From Candidatus Bilamarchaeum dharawalense (GTDB taxonomy: Archaea > Micrarchaeota > Micrarchaeia > Anstonellales > Bilamarchaeaceae), in NCBI GenBank assembly GCA_902386555.1, contig CABMJJ010000002.1, forward strand, positions 1-33,317: a DNA stretch of 33,317 nucleotides. The letters are read 5' to 3'. Made by a program: the position numbers and the translations under genes. Below, in pieces: positions 16,657 through 23,681 of this stretch (position 1 is its first letter; every line of letters begins with the position of its first letter). Under the pieces are notes generated by a model. It saw nothing but the letters and a program-made list of their open reading frames with translations, did no database searches and had not been told where the DNA came from.

Positions 16657-16853
16657 GCTTTGGATTCGGAACTTCGTGGTCCTCTAAGTGATTCGACTGA
16701 TATGAATGTCTCACAGGAAGGGATTGTAGTGTGAAAACCAGTGCATCCTCTTTTCTTACATGGATCAGAAGGACCATTAACTTTAGTAACAGGATCAGTA
16801 GATGCTGTGGCGAATGCACATTTTAGAACTCTTATATTTCCAGTAGTGATCAT
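16653..16853 (-). CDS. Small four-Cys protein, unknown
   Basis: This 66-residue protein has four Cys (12, 32, 37, 47), two of them as DPCKKRGC, and a Ser/Arg-rich tail. I judge it real because GAGGT sits at good spacing before the ATG, a TATA box TTTATAAA lies upstream and a perfect 19-base palindrome lies between them. No family is recognised; the Cys spacing would allow binding of one metal ion. It converges on copA with overlapping stops, so it may or may not belong to the copper response. Confidence 0.6.
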   Translation of the reverse strand: MITTGNIRVLKCAFATASTDPVTKVNGPSDPCKKRGCTGFHTTIPSCETFISVESLRGPRSSESKA

Positions 16854-16875
16854 TTTTTTACCTCGACCAAAAGAT

Positions 16876-16894
16876 GAATCAATCTGATTGATTC
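16876..16894. promoter_or_regulatory. Perfect palindrome in the leader of the small Cys gene
   Basis: GAATCAATC-T-GATTGATTC is a 9-base perfect inverted repeat about one promoter length downstream of the TATA box at 16933-16942 and 23 bases before the start codon. This is the position of an operator or 5' leader hairpin. Confidence 0.5.
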
Positions 16895-16969
16895 GAAACT
16901 TTGCATGGTTGAATAAGACATACTGTGGAACTGTTTATAAAGGTTGGTGTAATTTTGGACAATTTAGAG

Positions 16970-16988
16970 TAAAAAAATAGAAAAAAGA
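16970..16988 (-). terminator. T-rich terminator after the serpin gene
   Basis: On the minus strand the serpin stop is followed by two poly-T tracts (TCTTTTTTCTATTTTTTT), the usual form of an intrinsic archaeal terminator. Confidence 0.5.
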
Positions 16989-18242
16989 TTAGGAAGCCGT
17001 AGGATCATTAACAACTCCCATGAATAGAATCTCCCCTGTTTTATCATCCTGAATGGCAAAGAAGAATGGTCTGTTCACATCCATGTAAAATTCTTTTGGA
17101 GGAGTGTATGGACCTGGGGCAGATGTTGCAACCATCACCACCGCAGTAACTGCAGCAGCTTCGCTTCCTTCTTCATTTGTTTCAATGTAGGTCTTGTGAA
17201 TAACTCTGCTAATTTTAACCGGCTCAATGGCCATATTGCTAAAATCTGCATTATCTGAAAATGCAGAGGCCATGCCAAGCTGTTTCAGCTGTTCGTCCAG
17301 TTCAGTTGAATATTCCATTTTGAACTTCGGTAGAATAACTGTTCCGCTCTCGTGGCTGAAACTGCCTAGCCAGTCATTCCATTTAGCAGAATCCATATTC
17401 TGAACAAAATCTTCGATTTTCTGACTACCGATCAGCGGTTGTTTTGGTAAAAACACATACATGGCAAGGGATTGATTACCATAGGGTAAACGAACTGCCT
17501 GGAATTGATCATTTTCAAGATAATCAAATGAGGATTTCTTCTGCATCATTGCAATTTGTTTTGTTTGACCATCTGAAAAAGTGAAAGTACGGTTGGTGGT
17601 TAGACTTGCATTGAACGGACTGGTCCATTTGCCCTTGAAATAAACAGCATTGATAAGAATGGCTTCAACACCATCAAGGGGAGGATCTATGATTTTGGTG
17701 ATTTTGCCCCTAGTATTGTCACTGACCCACCCGTTTACTGTGGTTGCTGATTGCGGATTAGAAAAATCCACATTGGAAATTCGAGCAAGATAATATTTTT
17801 CCATGTTTTTTTGATAATCTGGCTTTATGGAAAATCCATCATCCAACCAGATCGAGTCTGCAATGGATAACTCCACTGATTTGTCCTCGCCAAGAGCTTT
17901 TATGAGATTGAAATTTGCCAAATCCGGTTGGTCTATTGTTTGGATGGATAGTACCTTGGCCATATCAATCTCGGTTTGACCTGCGGCACCGGAATGGACC
18001 ATACCCAGGGCAAAGGAAATACTCGACGGGGAAATGAAAAGATTTTTACCTGGTTGGGTTAGTTTGTGGAAAAGATTGAAACCAAGATTGTTGTGGGCAA
18101 CAGATATATCGGTGGTGTTGACGGTTGGTATAAATGAGTTATTGGCAATGGAATGGTTATCCTCAAAAGGCGGTGGAGTGACACATCCAAAGAGAAAAAT
18201 TACAATCGCTAAAATTACCCCAAAATAACGAATTTGGATCAT
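16989..18242 (-). CDS. Serpin-family protease inhibitor, lipoprotein
   Basis: This is a 417-residue serpin with a signal peptide ending in the lipobox-like FLFGC, so it is probably tethered outside the membrane. Serpin landmarks are FISPSSISFALGMVHSGAAG, the INAVYFKGKW stretch and the C-terminal DVNRPFFFAI. The reactive-centre hinge EEGSEAAA (residues 357-364) has small side chains typical of inhibitory serpins. Counting from P17, P1-P1' would be Thr373-Ser374, which points to a target other than trypsin-like proteases. A GTGAT site precedes the ATG. Serpins are patchy in archaea, so transfer from another lineage is possible. It lies downstream of a methyltransferase gene in the same direction. 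Confidence 0.92.
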   Translation of the reverse strand: MIQIRYFGVILAIVIFLFGCVTPPPFEDNHSIANNSFIPTVNTTDISVAHNNLGFNLFHKLTQPGKNLFISPSSISFALGMVHSGAAGQTEIDMAKVLSIQTIDQPDLANFNLIKALGEDKSVELSIADSIWLDDGFSIKPDYQKNMEKYYLARISNVDFSNPQSATTVNGWVSDNTRGKITKIIDPPLDGVEAILINAVYFKGKWTSPFNASLTTNRTFTFSDGQTKQIAMMQKKSSFDYLENDQFQAVRLPYGNQSLAMYVFLPKQPLIGSQKIEDFVQNMDSAKWNDWLGSFSHESGTVILPKFKMEYSTELDEQLKQLGMASAFSDNADFSNMAIEPVKISRVIHKTYIETNEEGSEAAAVTAVVMVATSAPGPYTPPKEFYMDVNRPFFFAIQDDKTGEILFMGVVNDPTAS

Positions 18243-18310
18243 ATTATCACAAAAAGTAAAGGTAGTTAGAATTTAAAGACAGTTCGAAATGTTTCGGGTA
18301 TGAACGAAAA

Positions 18311-18931
18311 TCAGCTTTCTGGTTTTTGAAGAATTAGATTGTTTTCAGTTTTGTATAGAATTATGTATCCGATTTCCCGAAGTGTTTTTTCATCGCCCAA
18401 AATAGGCTCGGCAGTTGAATGAAATGCAATACCACCTGGCCTTAAACTCTCGAACACTGCCCTATGAATTGCTTCTCCCATCTCTTCAGGACTAAAATGC
18501 CCACCAGTTTTGGGATTTGTAGAGTACTCGCGACTCATTGCGGTTCCTTCTATGGAAAGAACTGCATTGGAAACAATATAAGCAAATTTGTCACCGGGAA
18601 AAGTTTTCTGGATGTCTGTTGCATCTCCAATACGAATTATCTTTTTTTTATAAAGCTCTGAGGAATAAAACTGGGATGGAACTTCATTAATATCAATGCC
18701 ATAGGCATCAGCCCCAAGTTCTCTTAGAAGCTCGACAAAAAATCCATGACCAGGCCCAATTTCAAGTATTTTTTTACCTCTAAGATCCTTGCCTGTAATT
18801 GGCATTAACTGACCTAAAAAAACTGCATCCTTGGCTCTGAGTGTCTGGGCTGCTTCTGACCCAAGTAGTTTCTCCAACCTTCGAAAGCTGGTGCTTTCTG
18901 GGTTTTGATCTGGCGCCTGTTTTCTTTTCAC
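18311..18931 (-). CDS. Class I SAM-dependent methyltransferase
   Basis: This is a 206-residue protein with a Rossmann-type S-adenosylmethionine fold. Motif I is ILEIGPGHGFF (residues 55-65), the acidic end of strand 2 is in AYGIDINEV, motif II-like GDATDIQ follows, and RPGGIAFHSTAE is the strand-5 region. The N-terminus is short and charged. The substrate cannot be read; the acceptor-binding half is not characteristic. It is 68 bases upstream of the serpin gene and downstream of tRNA-Ser, all on the minus strand. Confidence 0.85.
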   Translation of the reverse strand: MKRKQAPDQNPESTSFRRLEKLLGSEAAQTLRAKDAVFLGQLMPITGKDLRGKKILEIGPGHGFFVELLRELGADAYGIDINEVPSQFYSSELYKKKIIRIGDATDIQKTFPGDKFAYIVSNAVLSIEGTAMSREYSTNPKTGGHFSPEEMGEAIHRAVFESLRPGGIAFHSTAEPILGDEKTLREIGYIILYKTENNLILQKPES

Positions 18932-18973
18932 AGAATAGTAATGTATAGTAAATGATAAGAAGGGTATTTTGTG

Positions 18974-19115
18974 CCCCTATAGGGGTTGCGGGGATGTGCC
19001 CCGCAACAAACCAAAACGCCGGGGAGGCTTCCAAAAACAGTGGACTGTTTTTGTGCCTCCCAGGCTCACCATTTCGGTGGTTTACCACGAGCCCAAGGTG
19101 AGTGCAGTAAACCAA
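18974..19115. repeat. GC-rich block of stem-loops with a copy of the tRNA-Ser 3' end
   Basis: This block holds CCCCTATAGGGG (18974-18985), GTTGCGGGG/CCCCGCAAC (18985-19007), a long hairpin with arms GGGAGGC/GCCTCCC and AAAAACAGT/ACTGTTTTT (19022-19061), and CTCACC/GGTGAG enclosing GTGGT/ACCAC (19065-19102). The 20-base sequence AAACCAAAACGCCGGGGAGG occurs at 19008-19027 and again at 19109-19128, where it forms the 3' end and trailer of tRNA-Ser. No convincing protein frame crosses it. It may be a structured RNA, a palindromic repeat element or the scar of an integration event. Confidence 0.6.
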
Positions 19116-19117
19116 AA

Positions 19118-19201
19118 CGCCGGGGAGGAGATTTGAACTCCTGAACGCTCACGCGCAACGGGTTAGCAACCCGCCGCCCTACCGGTCTAGGCGACCCCAG
19201 C
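19118..19201 (-). tRNA. tRNA-Ser (GCU anticodon)
   Basis: This is an 84-base class II tRNA. Acceptor GCTGGGG/CCCCGGC has one G-U pair, the anticodon stem is GCGGG/CCCGT with loop TTGCTAA, and a long variable arm has stem GCGC/GCGT. The T-stem AGGAG/CTCCT carries loop TTCAAAT. Discriminator G is the normal serine identity base. The D-stem has three pairs. No intron and no encoded CCA. Confidence 0.95.
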
Positions 19202-19290
19202 ATAACAAGAAACTTTAGAAATTATGGATACTGAACTAGGAGATAATTATTCCTCATAAGATTTTAAAAGCAAGACCAAAAGAATATATT

Positions 19291-20157
19291 ATGGCAGATG
19301 AAGACTTGGAACTAGACAAATTCGAGGCAGACCTCCTCAATCTATTTGAAAAAAGAAAATTCCTATTAACAAGATATACCGAAGACGGATTCGGAATCCA
19401 GGGAGAGGGTCTTACCGAAATAAAAGTAAAAATCCAGGATTTTTATAAATTATACAAAGAAGGCAGAACAGTAGAGGAAATAGTAGAGATGATTGTGAGC
19501 GGTAATCAAAGACGCCAGGCAGAAAAACCAAATATAGACAATGTCTTCCCATTAATCAAAGATAAGTATTTTGCAGTTGGCTACCAGAATGCGCTCAAAC
19601 AGGCTGCAGAAAAAGCAAATGTGCCATGGGACCAGGGGTATTTGCCTGTGATGTTCAAAAATTGGCCAGACCATGATGTTTACATATTTTCAGGAATTCC
19701 CATGGAACAGGGATACCGTTATGTGAGCAACAAAGATTTTGAGAGAATTGGGATCGACGATAAACAATTTTTCAGCGTAATCATGGAGAATTTATTCAGA
19801 CGAATTGAAGGTTTTTTGAAAGATGGTAAGATAAAAATAACCAAACAGGCAGAGGGGGTTTTTGTTCTAAACGCAGAACTGGACATGGCTGCTTCATTTA
19901 TACTCATAGCCTACAGATACTTCAGTTTCCTTCAAACAAGTTTGGGCAATCCACAGGCAGAATTTTTCTATGCAATTCCTGTAACCACTGAAGAGATTAT
20001 TTTGTGCGATCCTAAAATTCCAAGCGAAGTTTTGAAAGATATTATCGCCAAAAGTAGAGAACGACAGAAAGAATTTGTGAATAGCATACACCACCCACTA
20101 ACCATAGAAACCATATTGCTAACAAAAACAGGGGTGGGATTTCTTCCGAAAAGTTAG
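19291..20157 (+). CDS. DUF1444-like protein, unknown function
   Basis: This is a 288-residue soluble protein with no signal peptide or membrane helix. An N-terminal alpha/beta part (FLLTRYTEDGFGIQGEG) is followed by VFPLIKDKYF and a C-terminal part (FFYAIPVTTEEIILCDPKIPSEVLKDIIAK). Its order of strands and helices resembles DUF1444/YtpQ-type proteins of bacteria. The resemblance is a pattern judgement and could be wrong. A TATA-like GATTTTAAAAG centred about 26 bases upstream of the ATG suggests a leaderless message. It converges on the aIF2-gamma gene with a four-base overlap. Confidence 0.6.
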   Translation: MADEDLELDKFEADLLNLFEKRKFLLTRYTEDGFGIQGEGLTEIKVKIQDFYKLYKEGRTVEEIVEMIVSGNQRRQAEKPNIDNVFPLIKDKYFAVGYQNALKQAAEKANVPWDQGYLPVMFKNWPDHDVYIFSGIPMEQGYRYVSNKDFERIGIDDKQFFSVIMENLFRRIEGFLKDGKIKITKQAEGVFVLNAELDMAASFILIAYRYFSFLQTSLGNPQAEFFYAIPVTTEEIILCDPKIPSEVLKDIIAKSRERQKEFVNSIHHPLTIETILLTKTGVGFLPKS

Positions 20158-21344
20158 ACTATTTTACCCCATGCAGAAAGTCGCCATCTCTGACCAACTT
20201 TTCTAGAGAGTGCAACATACATGTCTTTGTAAACCACGGTTGATTTCTTTAGTTTGATGGTGGCAATACCTTTTGCCAGTTTAACCAGGAGACCAACACC
20301 AGTGGAGGTATGCACATTAACAACCACCGGCTCGTTCTCACGGAGTGGCATGTTTTGCATATCTGAACGACTAAGAAGGGAATATTTAACATTTATTGAA
20401 TCAACAGGATCTGGAACTTCCCCTTTTCTACCTATAACCGAACCAACAAGTGAATCTGATTTGGTGAGTGACGGATCTAGAGTGGTAGCGACTGCAATAA
20501 GACCACCAGGTTTGGCAATTTCAAGAGGTTCGGTTTCTTCCATCATACTTTGTACCGAACACAGAATTGACGTGGATTTGGCACCTTCTTTTCTAGTGAT
20601 GCCGGGCTTGATTTCTATTTCATCATTAACTTTCAAAACGCCCTGTACCACGGACCCACCGAACACGCCACCTCGGAGGTTTTTTATGTCGGTACCGGGT
20701 CTATTAACATCAAATGACCGAGAAACGTACATCCTTAATTGAGCTTTTTCATCATGCTTGGGAACGACCATGACTTTGTTTATTGTTTTGAGAAGCGCAT
20801 CTATATTCAGCCCAGAATTTGCAGAAATAGGGATTATGGGTGCATGCTCAGCTGCTGAGCCTTTGATAAACTCTTTTATCTGTTTGTAATTTTCCACAGC
20901 TTTTTCTTTTGAAACAAGATCAACTTTGGTCTGCACGATTATGATGTTTTTTATACCAGTAGAATTGAGAACAAGAAGATGTTCTGTGGTTTGTGGTTGC
21001 GGACAGGGTTCATTGGCAGCAATCAAAAATAAAACACCATCAAGGATGCTTGTGGCTGCGATAACTGTGGTCATGAGGGTTTCGTGACCTGGGGCATCAA
21101 CAATTGAAAGCTTGCGAACAAGTTTAGCAGTACCACCGCACTGACCACATTTGTCTTGTGGAGAATACAGATCACATTTGTCGCAATGATAGATATGGGC
21201 ATCGGCATAACCAAGCCGAATAGAAATACCACGTTTGATTTCCTCACTATGGGTATCGGTCCATTTGCCAGTAAGTGCCTTGGTAAGTGTGGTTTTGCCA
21301 TGGTCGACATGACCCAGCATACCGATATTCATTTCTGCTTGCAT
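20154..21344 (-). CDS. eif2g: Translation initiation factor aIF2 subunit gamma
   Basis: This GTPase core of aIF2 brings methionyl initiator tRNA to the small ribosomal subunit. G1 is GHVDHGKT (residues 11-18), the switch region contains GISIRLGYAD, G3 is VDAPGHE and G4 is TKVDL. The zinc knuckle of gamma subunits (CDKC...CGQC) lies between switch 1 and G3. Two beta-barrel domains follow. Length is 396 residues, slightly shorter than the usual 410. Its start codon shares one base with the stop of the eS6 gene, so the two are read from one message. Confidence 0.96.
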   Translation of the reverse strand: MQAEMNIGMLGHVDHGKTTLTKALTGKWTDTHSEEIKRGISIRLGYADAHIYHCDKCDLYSPQDKCGQCGGTAKLVRKLSIVDAPGHETLMTTVIAATSILDGVLFLIAANEPCPQPQTTEHLLVLNSTGIKNIIIVQTKVDLVSKEKAVENYKQIKEFIKGSAAEHAPIIPISANSGLNIDALLKTINKVMVVPKHDEKAQLRMYVSRSFDVNRPGTDIKNLRGGVFGGSVVQGVLKVNDEIEIKPGITRKEGAKSTSILCSVQSMMEETEPLEIAKPGGLIAVATTLDPSLTKSDSLVGSVIGRKGEVPDPVDSINVKYSLLSRSDMQNMPLRENEPVVVNVHTSTGVGLLVKLAKGIATIKLKKSTVVYKDMYVALSRKVGQRWRLSAWGKIV

Positions 21345-21733
21345 TATTTCTTCTCCTTTTTCTCAGCTTTTGGGAAAAGTTGATCCAATGGAGATGCGCC
21401 AGCAGTTTTAACTTGTGTGTTCACCTGTATGATTTCAGCGGAATAGGTATTGCCACGTGCATATCTTCGTCTTCTTTCACCGTTGTGATCAGCCTTAAAC
21501 CCAACACCTTCGCTGGTTAATGTGAATTTCTTTGCAGCACCTGCAATTTCTTCCTTCATTGGAACTCCGCTACTGTCGCTTCCACCAGTAAGTTTGAGTA
21601 CATAACCGGCAGCACCCAAAAGGTTGCCATCAAGTTCTTCGCCGATTTTCTTACCGACGATGTGCATTTCTTTGTCCTTGGGGAGTTCGAGTTGATAACT
21701 CTTCCCGCTAGCTTCCGATATAACTATTCGCAT
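21344..21733 (-). CDS. rps6e: 30S ribosomal protein eS6
   Basis: This is a 129-residue small-subunit protein with the eS6 pattern: DGNLLGAAGYVLKLTGGSDSSGVPM in the first half and GERRRRYARGNTYSAEIIQVN in the second, with a basic tail. It is upstream of and overlapping the aIF2-gamma gene, a pairing common in archaea. A GAGGTGAAAAT site precedes the ATG. Its leader holds a set of four short hairpins described separately. Confidence 0.96.
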   Translation of the reverse strand: MRIVISEASGKSYQLELPKDKEMHIVGKKIGEELDGNLLGAAGYVLKLTGGSDSSGVPMKEEIAGAAKKFTLTSEGVGFKADHNGERRRRYARGNTYSAEIIQVNTQVKTAGASPLDQLFPKAEKKEKK

Positions 21734-21744
21734 ATTTTCACCTC

Positions 21745-21835
21745 ATTGAAATTCCGATTTCAATTAAATCGAACAATGTTCGACACTCATAAAAATTTCG
21801 ATTTTTATTAAGTAAAAATGCATCTGCATTTTTAC
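21745..21835 (-). promoter_or_regulatory. Multi-hairpin leader of the eS6/aIF2-gamma operon
   Basis: Four perfect stem-loops stand in a row: ATTGAAAT/ATTTCAAT (21745-21764), TCGAAC/GTTCGA (21769-21783), ATAAAAAT/ATTTTTAT (21789-21808) and GTAAAAATGCA/TGCATTTTTAC (21812-21835). AGGTG occurs both at the outer end of the last hairpin and just before the eS6 ATG. The outer two hairpins recur in the leader of the 71-residue protein. TATA candidates are at 21843-21850 and 21879-21887, and the choice decides whether the outer hairpin is in RNA. Confidence 0.65.
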
Positions 21836-21889
21836 ACCTCAAGATATAAGTAGGTTGTAGAGAATAAGGGGGGGTTGGTTTAAAAAAGA

Positions 21890-21909
21890 TAAGGAAAAGA
21901 AAAAAAGAG
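21890..21909 (-). terminator. T-rich terminator of the 71-residue protein gene
   Basis: On the minus strand, CTCTTTTTTTCTTTTCC follows the stop by about 10 bases, consistent with an archaeal poly-T terminator. Confidence 0.45.
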
Positions 21910-21916
21910 GATAAAA

Positions 21917-22132
21917 TTAGGAATTTTTCAATTTTGCCTTGTAGACATAGCCGTCTTTACCAAGGTAGTACATGAAGCCTCCTTCTTTGGAGATTTTTTC
22001 ATTACCTACTTTTTTCTTTCGGCCTTTTTTATTGTGCTTCATTGGGGCTGCCCAAACAAAGCCGTCTTTACCGACAAAATATAGATATCCATCCTCTCTC
22101 GAAATTTTTTCAGATCCGATTTTTGTTCCCAT
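21917..22132 (-). CDS. Small tandem-repeat protein (two 28-residue units)
   Basis: This 71-residue basic protein consists of two copies of one unit. Residues 4-31 begin KIGSEKISREDGYLYFVGKD and residues 41-68 begin KVGNEKISKEGGFMYYLGKD; about half the positions are identical without gaps. They are joined by a Lys/Arg-rich linker. The pattern EKIxxExGxxYxxGKDGxV looks like a beta-hairpin or half-barrel unit. Similar small proteins seem widespread in archaea and bacteria, but I know of no function. AGGTGAAAAA precedes the ATG, and the leader holds two hairpins also found before eS6, so the two may share control. Confidence 0.8.
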   Translation of the reverse strand: MGTKIGSEKISREDGYLYFVGKDGFVWAAPMKHNKKGRKKKVGNEKISKEGGFMYYLGKDGYVYKAKLKNS

Positions 22133-22143
22133 TTTTTCACCTT

Positions 22144-22191
22144 ATTGAAATTTCTATTTCAATCAAGTAAAAATGCCAATGGCATTTTTAC
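22144..22191 (-). promoter_or_regulatory. Two-hairpin leader of the 71-residue protein gene
   Basis: ATTGAAAT/ATTTCAAT (22144-22163) and GTAAAAATGCC/GGCATTTTTAC (22167-22191) repeat the outer hairpins of the eS6 leader with changed loops. The second hairpin begins with AGGTGTAAAAATG, a near copy of the real start AGGTGAAAAAATG, so it contains a possible short upstream reading frame. A TATA-like CTTATTTAATG lies at about 22219-22229. Confidence 0.6.
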
Positions 22192-22206
22192 ACCTTATAC
22201 CGGCCC

Positions 22207-22216
22207 CCCGCGCGGG
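22207..22216. repeat. GC-only palindrome between divergent promoters
   Basis: CCCGCGCGGG is a perfect 10-base palindrome in otherwise AT-rich spacer between two divergent genes. It may be a protein-binding site or an insulating hairpin. Confidence 0.35.
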
Positions 22217-22235
22217 AGCATTAAATAAGTTCCAT

Positions 22236-22282
22236 GACGTCTACTGAGAGAGATTTTATAAAGCTATCGTCAGTAGTACGTC
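22236..22282 (+). promoter_or_regulatory. Promoter flanked by an inverted repeat, winged-helix gene
   Basis: A TATA box (TTTTATAAAG) at 22254-22263 lies between GACGTCTACTGA (22236-22247) and TCAGTAGTACGTC (22270-22282), inverted copies differing by one inserted base. The arrangement suggests a regulator, possibly the downstream gene product, covering the TATA box. Confidence 0.5.
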
Positions 22283-22324
22283 GAAAATGATAGGTTTTAA
22301 AAAGAACGTAGTGAATAGGGGCTC

Positions 22325-22597
22325 ATGCTTTCGATTTTTGCCAGACCAAAGCCCTGTAGAATAATGCTCTTACTACGAGATAGCGAAGGCAGTTGGCATC
22401 TGTCAAAGCTTGCAAAAAGTTCCGACACCACCTATGTGTATGTGACCCATCTAATCACCATGATGCAAAAAAATGGGCTGGTTATCATTGAAGCAAAGGG
22501 CAAGAAGAGAATAGTCAAGCTTACTGAAAAAGGACAGAAGATAGCAAATATAATTAATGAATTAAAAAATGCCACAGAAGGAGAAAGAATAAAATAA
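22325..22597 (+). CDS. Winged-helix DNA-binding protein
   Basis: This is a 90-residue single-domain winged helix-turn-helix protein of the MarR/ArsR-like archaeal type. LSKLAKSSDTTYVYVTHLITMMQKNGLV holds the helix-turn-helix, and IEAKGKKRIVKLTEKGQKIA forms the wing and last helix. No metal or ligand domain is present. Inverted repeats flank its TATA box, so it may control itself. It converges with the next gene without a gap. Confidence 0.82.
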   Translation: MLSIFARPKPCRIMLLLRDSEGSWHLSKLAKSSDTTYVYVTHLITMMQKNGLVIIEAKGKKRIVKLTEKGQKIANIINELKNATEGERIK

Positions 22598-23023
22598 TTA
22601 AACTGCCCTGATTGTCGTGGATTTTTTTATGTAGTTGAGAACTTTATCATAGCTGATATAGTGGGAATAGACTGAAACTTCCACTGAATAGCTACCTGGT
22701 TTTGTTTGGCTATTGGACCATAGGGTAATCTGAGCTTCGGTGGTATCGCCAGGTTGGAGTTCTCCGACTCTTTTTTCAGCTGCTTTGTTGATACATGCCG
22801 GATCAAAACCAAGCATGGCACCTTTCTGAAGAAGCGCATCAACAGAAATCATTTGTGGAGAACGAGAAATATTTTTTACTTTCACAATCAGGTTAACCGA
22901 GCTGCGGTTATGTGCAGAAAGACGCAACGGTGCGAATGCAATGGAAACGTTAAACGGATTTGCAGTTGCTTTCGGTGGTGGTTCATCAGAAGTTTTTCCC
23001 AAAATAGAATCTAATAGTCCCAT
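22598..23023 (-). CDS. Beta-sandwich protein (CARDB/arrestin-like), unknown
   Basis: This 141-residue cytoplasmic protein has a short N-terminal helix (MGLLDSILGK), a Pro-rich linker and a seven-strand-like pattern. The pattern includes VNLIVKVKNISRSPQMISVDALL and ELQPGDTTEAQITLW, as in CARDB or late-embryogenesis-type beta sandwiches. No catalytic motif is seen. GGTGAT lies at proper spacing before the ATG. It lies 44 bases downstream of the arginine decarboxylase gene in the same direction, with its own AT-rich promoter-like stretch in between. Confidence 0.7.
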   Translation of the reverse strand: MGLLDSILGKTSDEPPPKATANPFNVSIAFAPLRLSAHNRSSVNLIVKVKNISRSPQMISVDALLQKGAMLGFDPACINKAAEKRVGELQPGDTTEAQITLWSNSQTKPGSYSVEVSVYSHYISYDKVLNYIKKSTTIRAV

Positions 23024-23067
23024 TATATCACCAGATAATTTTCTGTTATACCAATATGGTTATAATA

Positions 23068-23616
23068 TTATAATATCAACACTGCGGCTGCGATAACCGA
23101 TGTCCATTTGCCATTTTTATCACAAATTGCAGATTGCGTCGTGTTTGTAGTTCTAACAATCTGACCGCTCATCTTGAAATACTGTTCTCTTTCGTTCCAG
23201 GCTTTATCAGGATCGAACTCCATCCCAAGCGTTGATGCTAGCATGGAAGCAGCCAAATCTTCGGCATATTCTCCGGCTTTTTCCTCAGTCTGTCCATAGG
23301 CATGATGTTCGCTAAGGTAGCCGTAGGTATTTTTATTAGCAGGTATCGCACAACCAACTGAGGCAGACATTAACCTATTGGGCTCGTTGGCTGCGATTCT
23401 TGACATGACCACAAAAACAACCTGGCCTGGTTTTAGATATTTAAGACCTTCTCTGCGAGAGACTATTTTCGCATGAGGAGGGAATATGCTGGAAACCGAT
23501 ACCAAATTGTAGGGCGCGATTCCAGCGTCACGAAGTGCGAATTCAAATGAGGTGAGTTGTTCCGTACTTTTACCAACACCTTTGGTAAAAAAAATCTTTT
23601 TTGGGACAAAATTCAT
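23068..23616 (-). CDS. pdaD: Pyruvoyl-dependent arginine decarboxylase
   Basis: This enzyme makes agmatine from arginine. It is a self-cleaving proenzyme: the Ser-Ser cleavage site lies in [10 protein letters not shown], between Ser42 and Ser43, and the second Ser becomes the pyruvoyl group. The family stretches [11 protein letters not shown] and [20 protein letters not shown] are present. At 182 residues it is slightly longer than the M. jannaschii enzyme. Agmatine feeds putrescine and spermidine synthesis, and spermidine is the substrate of the deoxyhypusine synthase at 5916. It is divergent from the Cys-repeat surface protein gene. Confidence 0.94.
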   Translation of the reverse strand: MNFVPKKIFFTKGVGKSTEQLTSFEFALRDAGIAPYNLVSVSSIFPPHAKIVSRREGLKYLKPGQVVFVVMSRIAANEPNRLMSASVGCAIPANKNTYGYLSEHHAYGQTEEKAGEYAEDLAASMLASTLGMEFDPDKAWNEREQYFKMSGQIVRTTNTTQSAICDKNGKWTSVIAAAVLIL

Positions 23617-23681
23617 AAACAGAATTCGAAAGAATATTTATTAATGGTTATTTTATAGAGTTTTAGAGCTAAGGTGGTCTA

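Noticed and set aside
16595-16819. Second frame (74 codons) overlapping the small Cys gene
   Set aside because: It lacks a ribosome site and runs into copA; the 66-codon frame has promoter, operator and ribosome site.
18780-19115. 111-codon minus-strand frame across the stem-loop block
   Set aside because: It overlaps the methyltransferase start and the palindromes; its translation looks like read-through of structured DNA.
18974-19128. Reading the duplicated tRNA-Ser end as a proven integration site
   Set aside because: The copies are only 101 bases apart with no integrase gene near, so an element boundary is not shown; kept only as a hypothesis.
20254-20742. 162-codon frame antisense to aIF2-gamma
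   Set aside because: Mirror frame of a strongly conserved gene, with no start signals.
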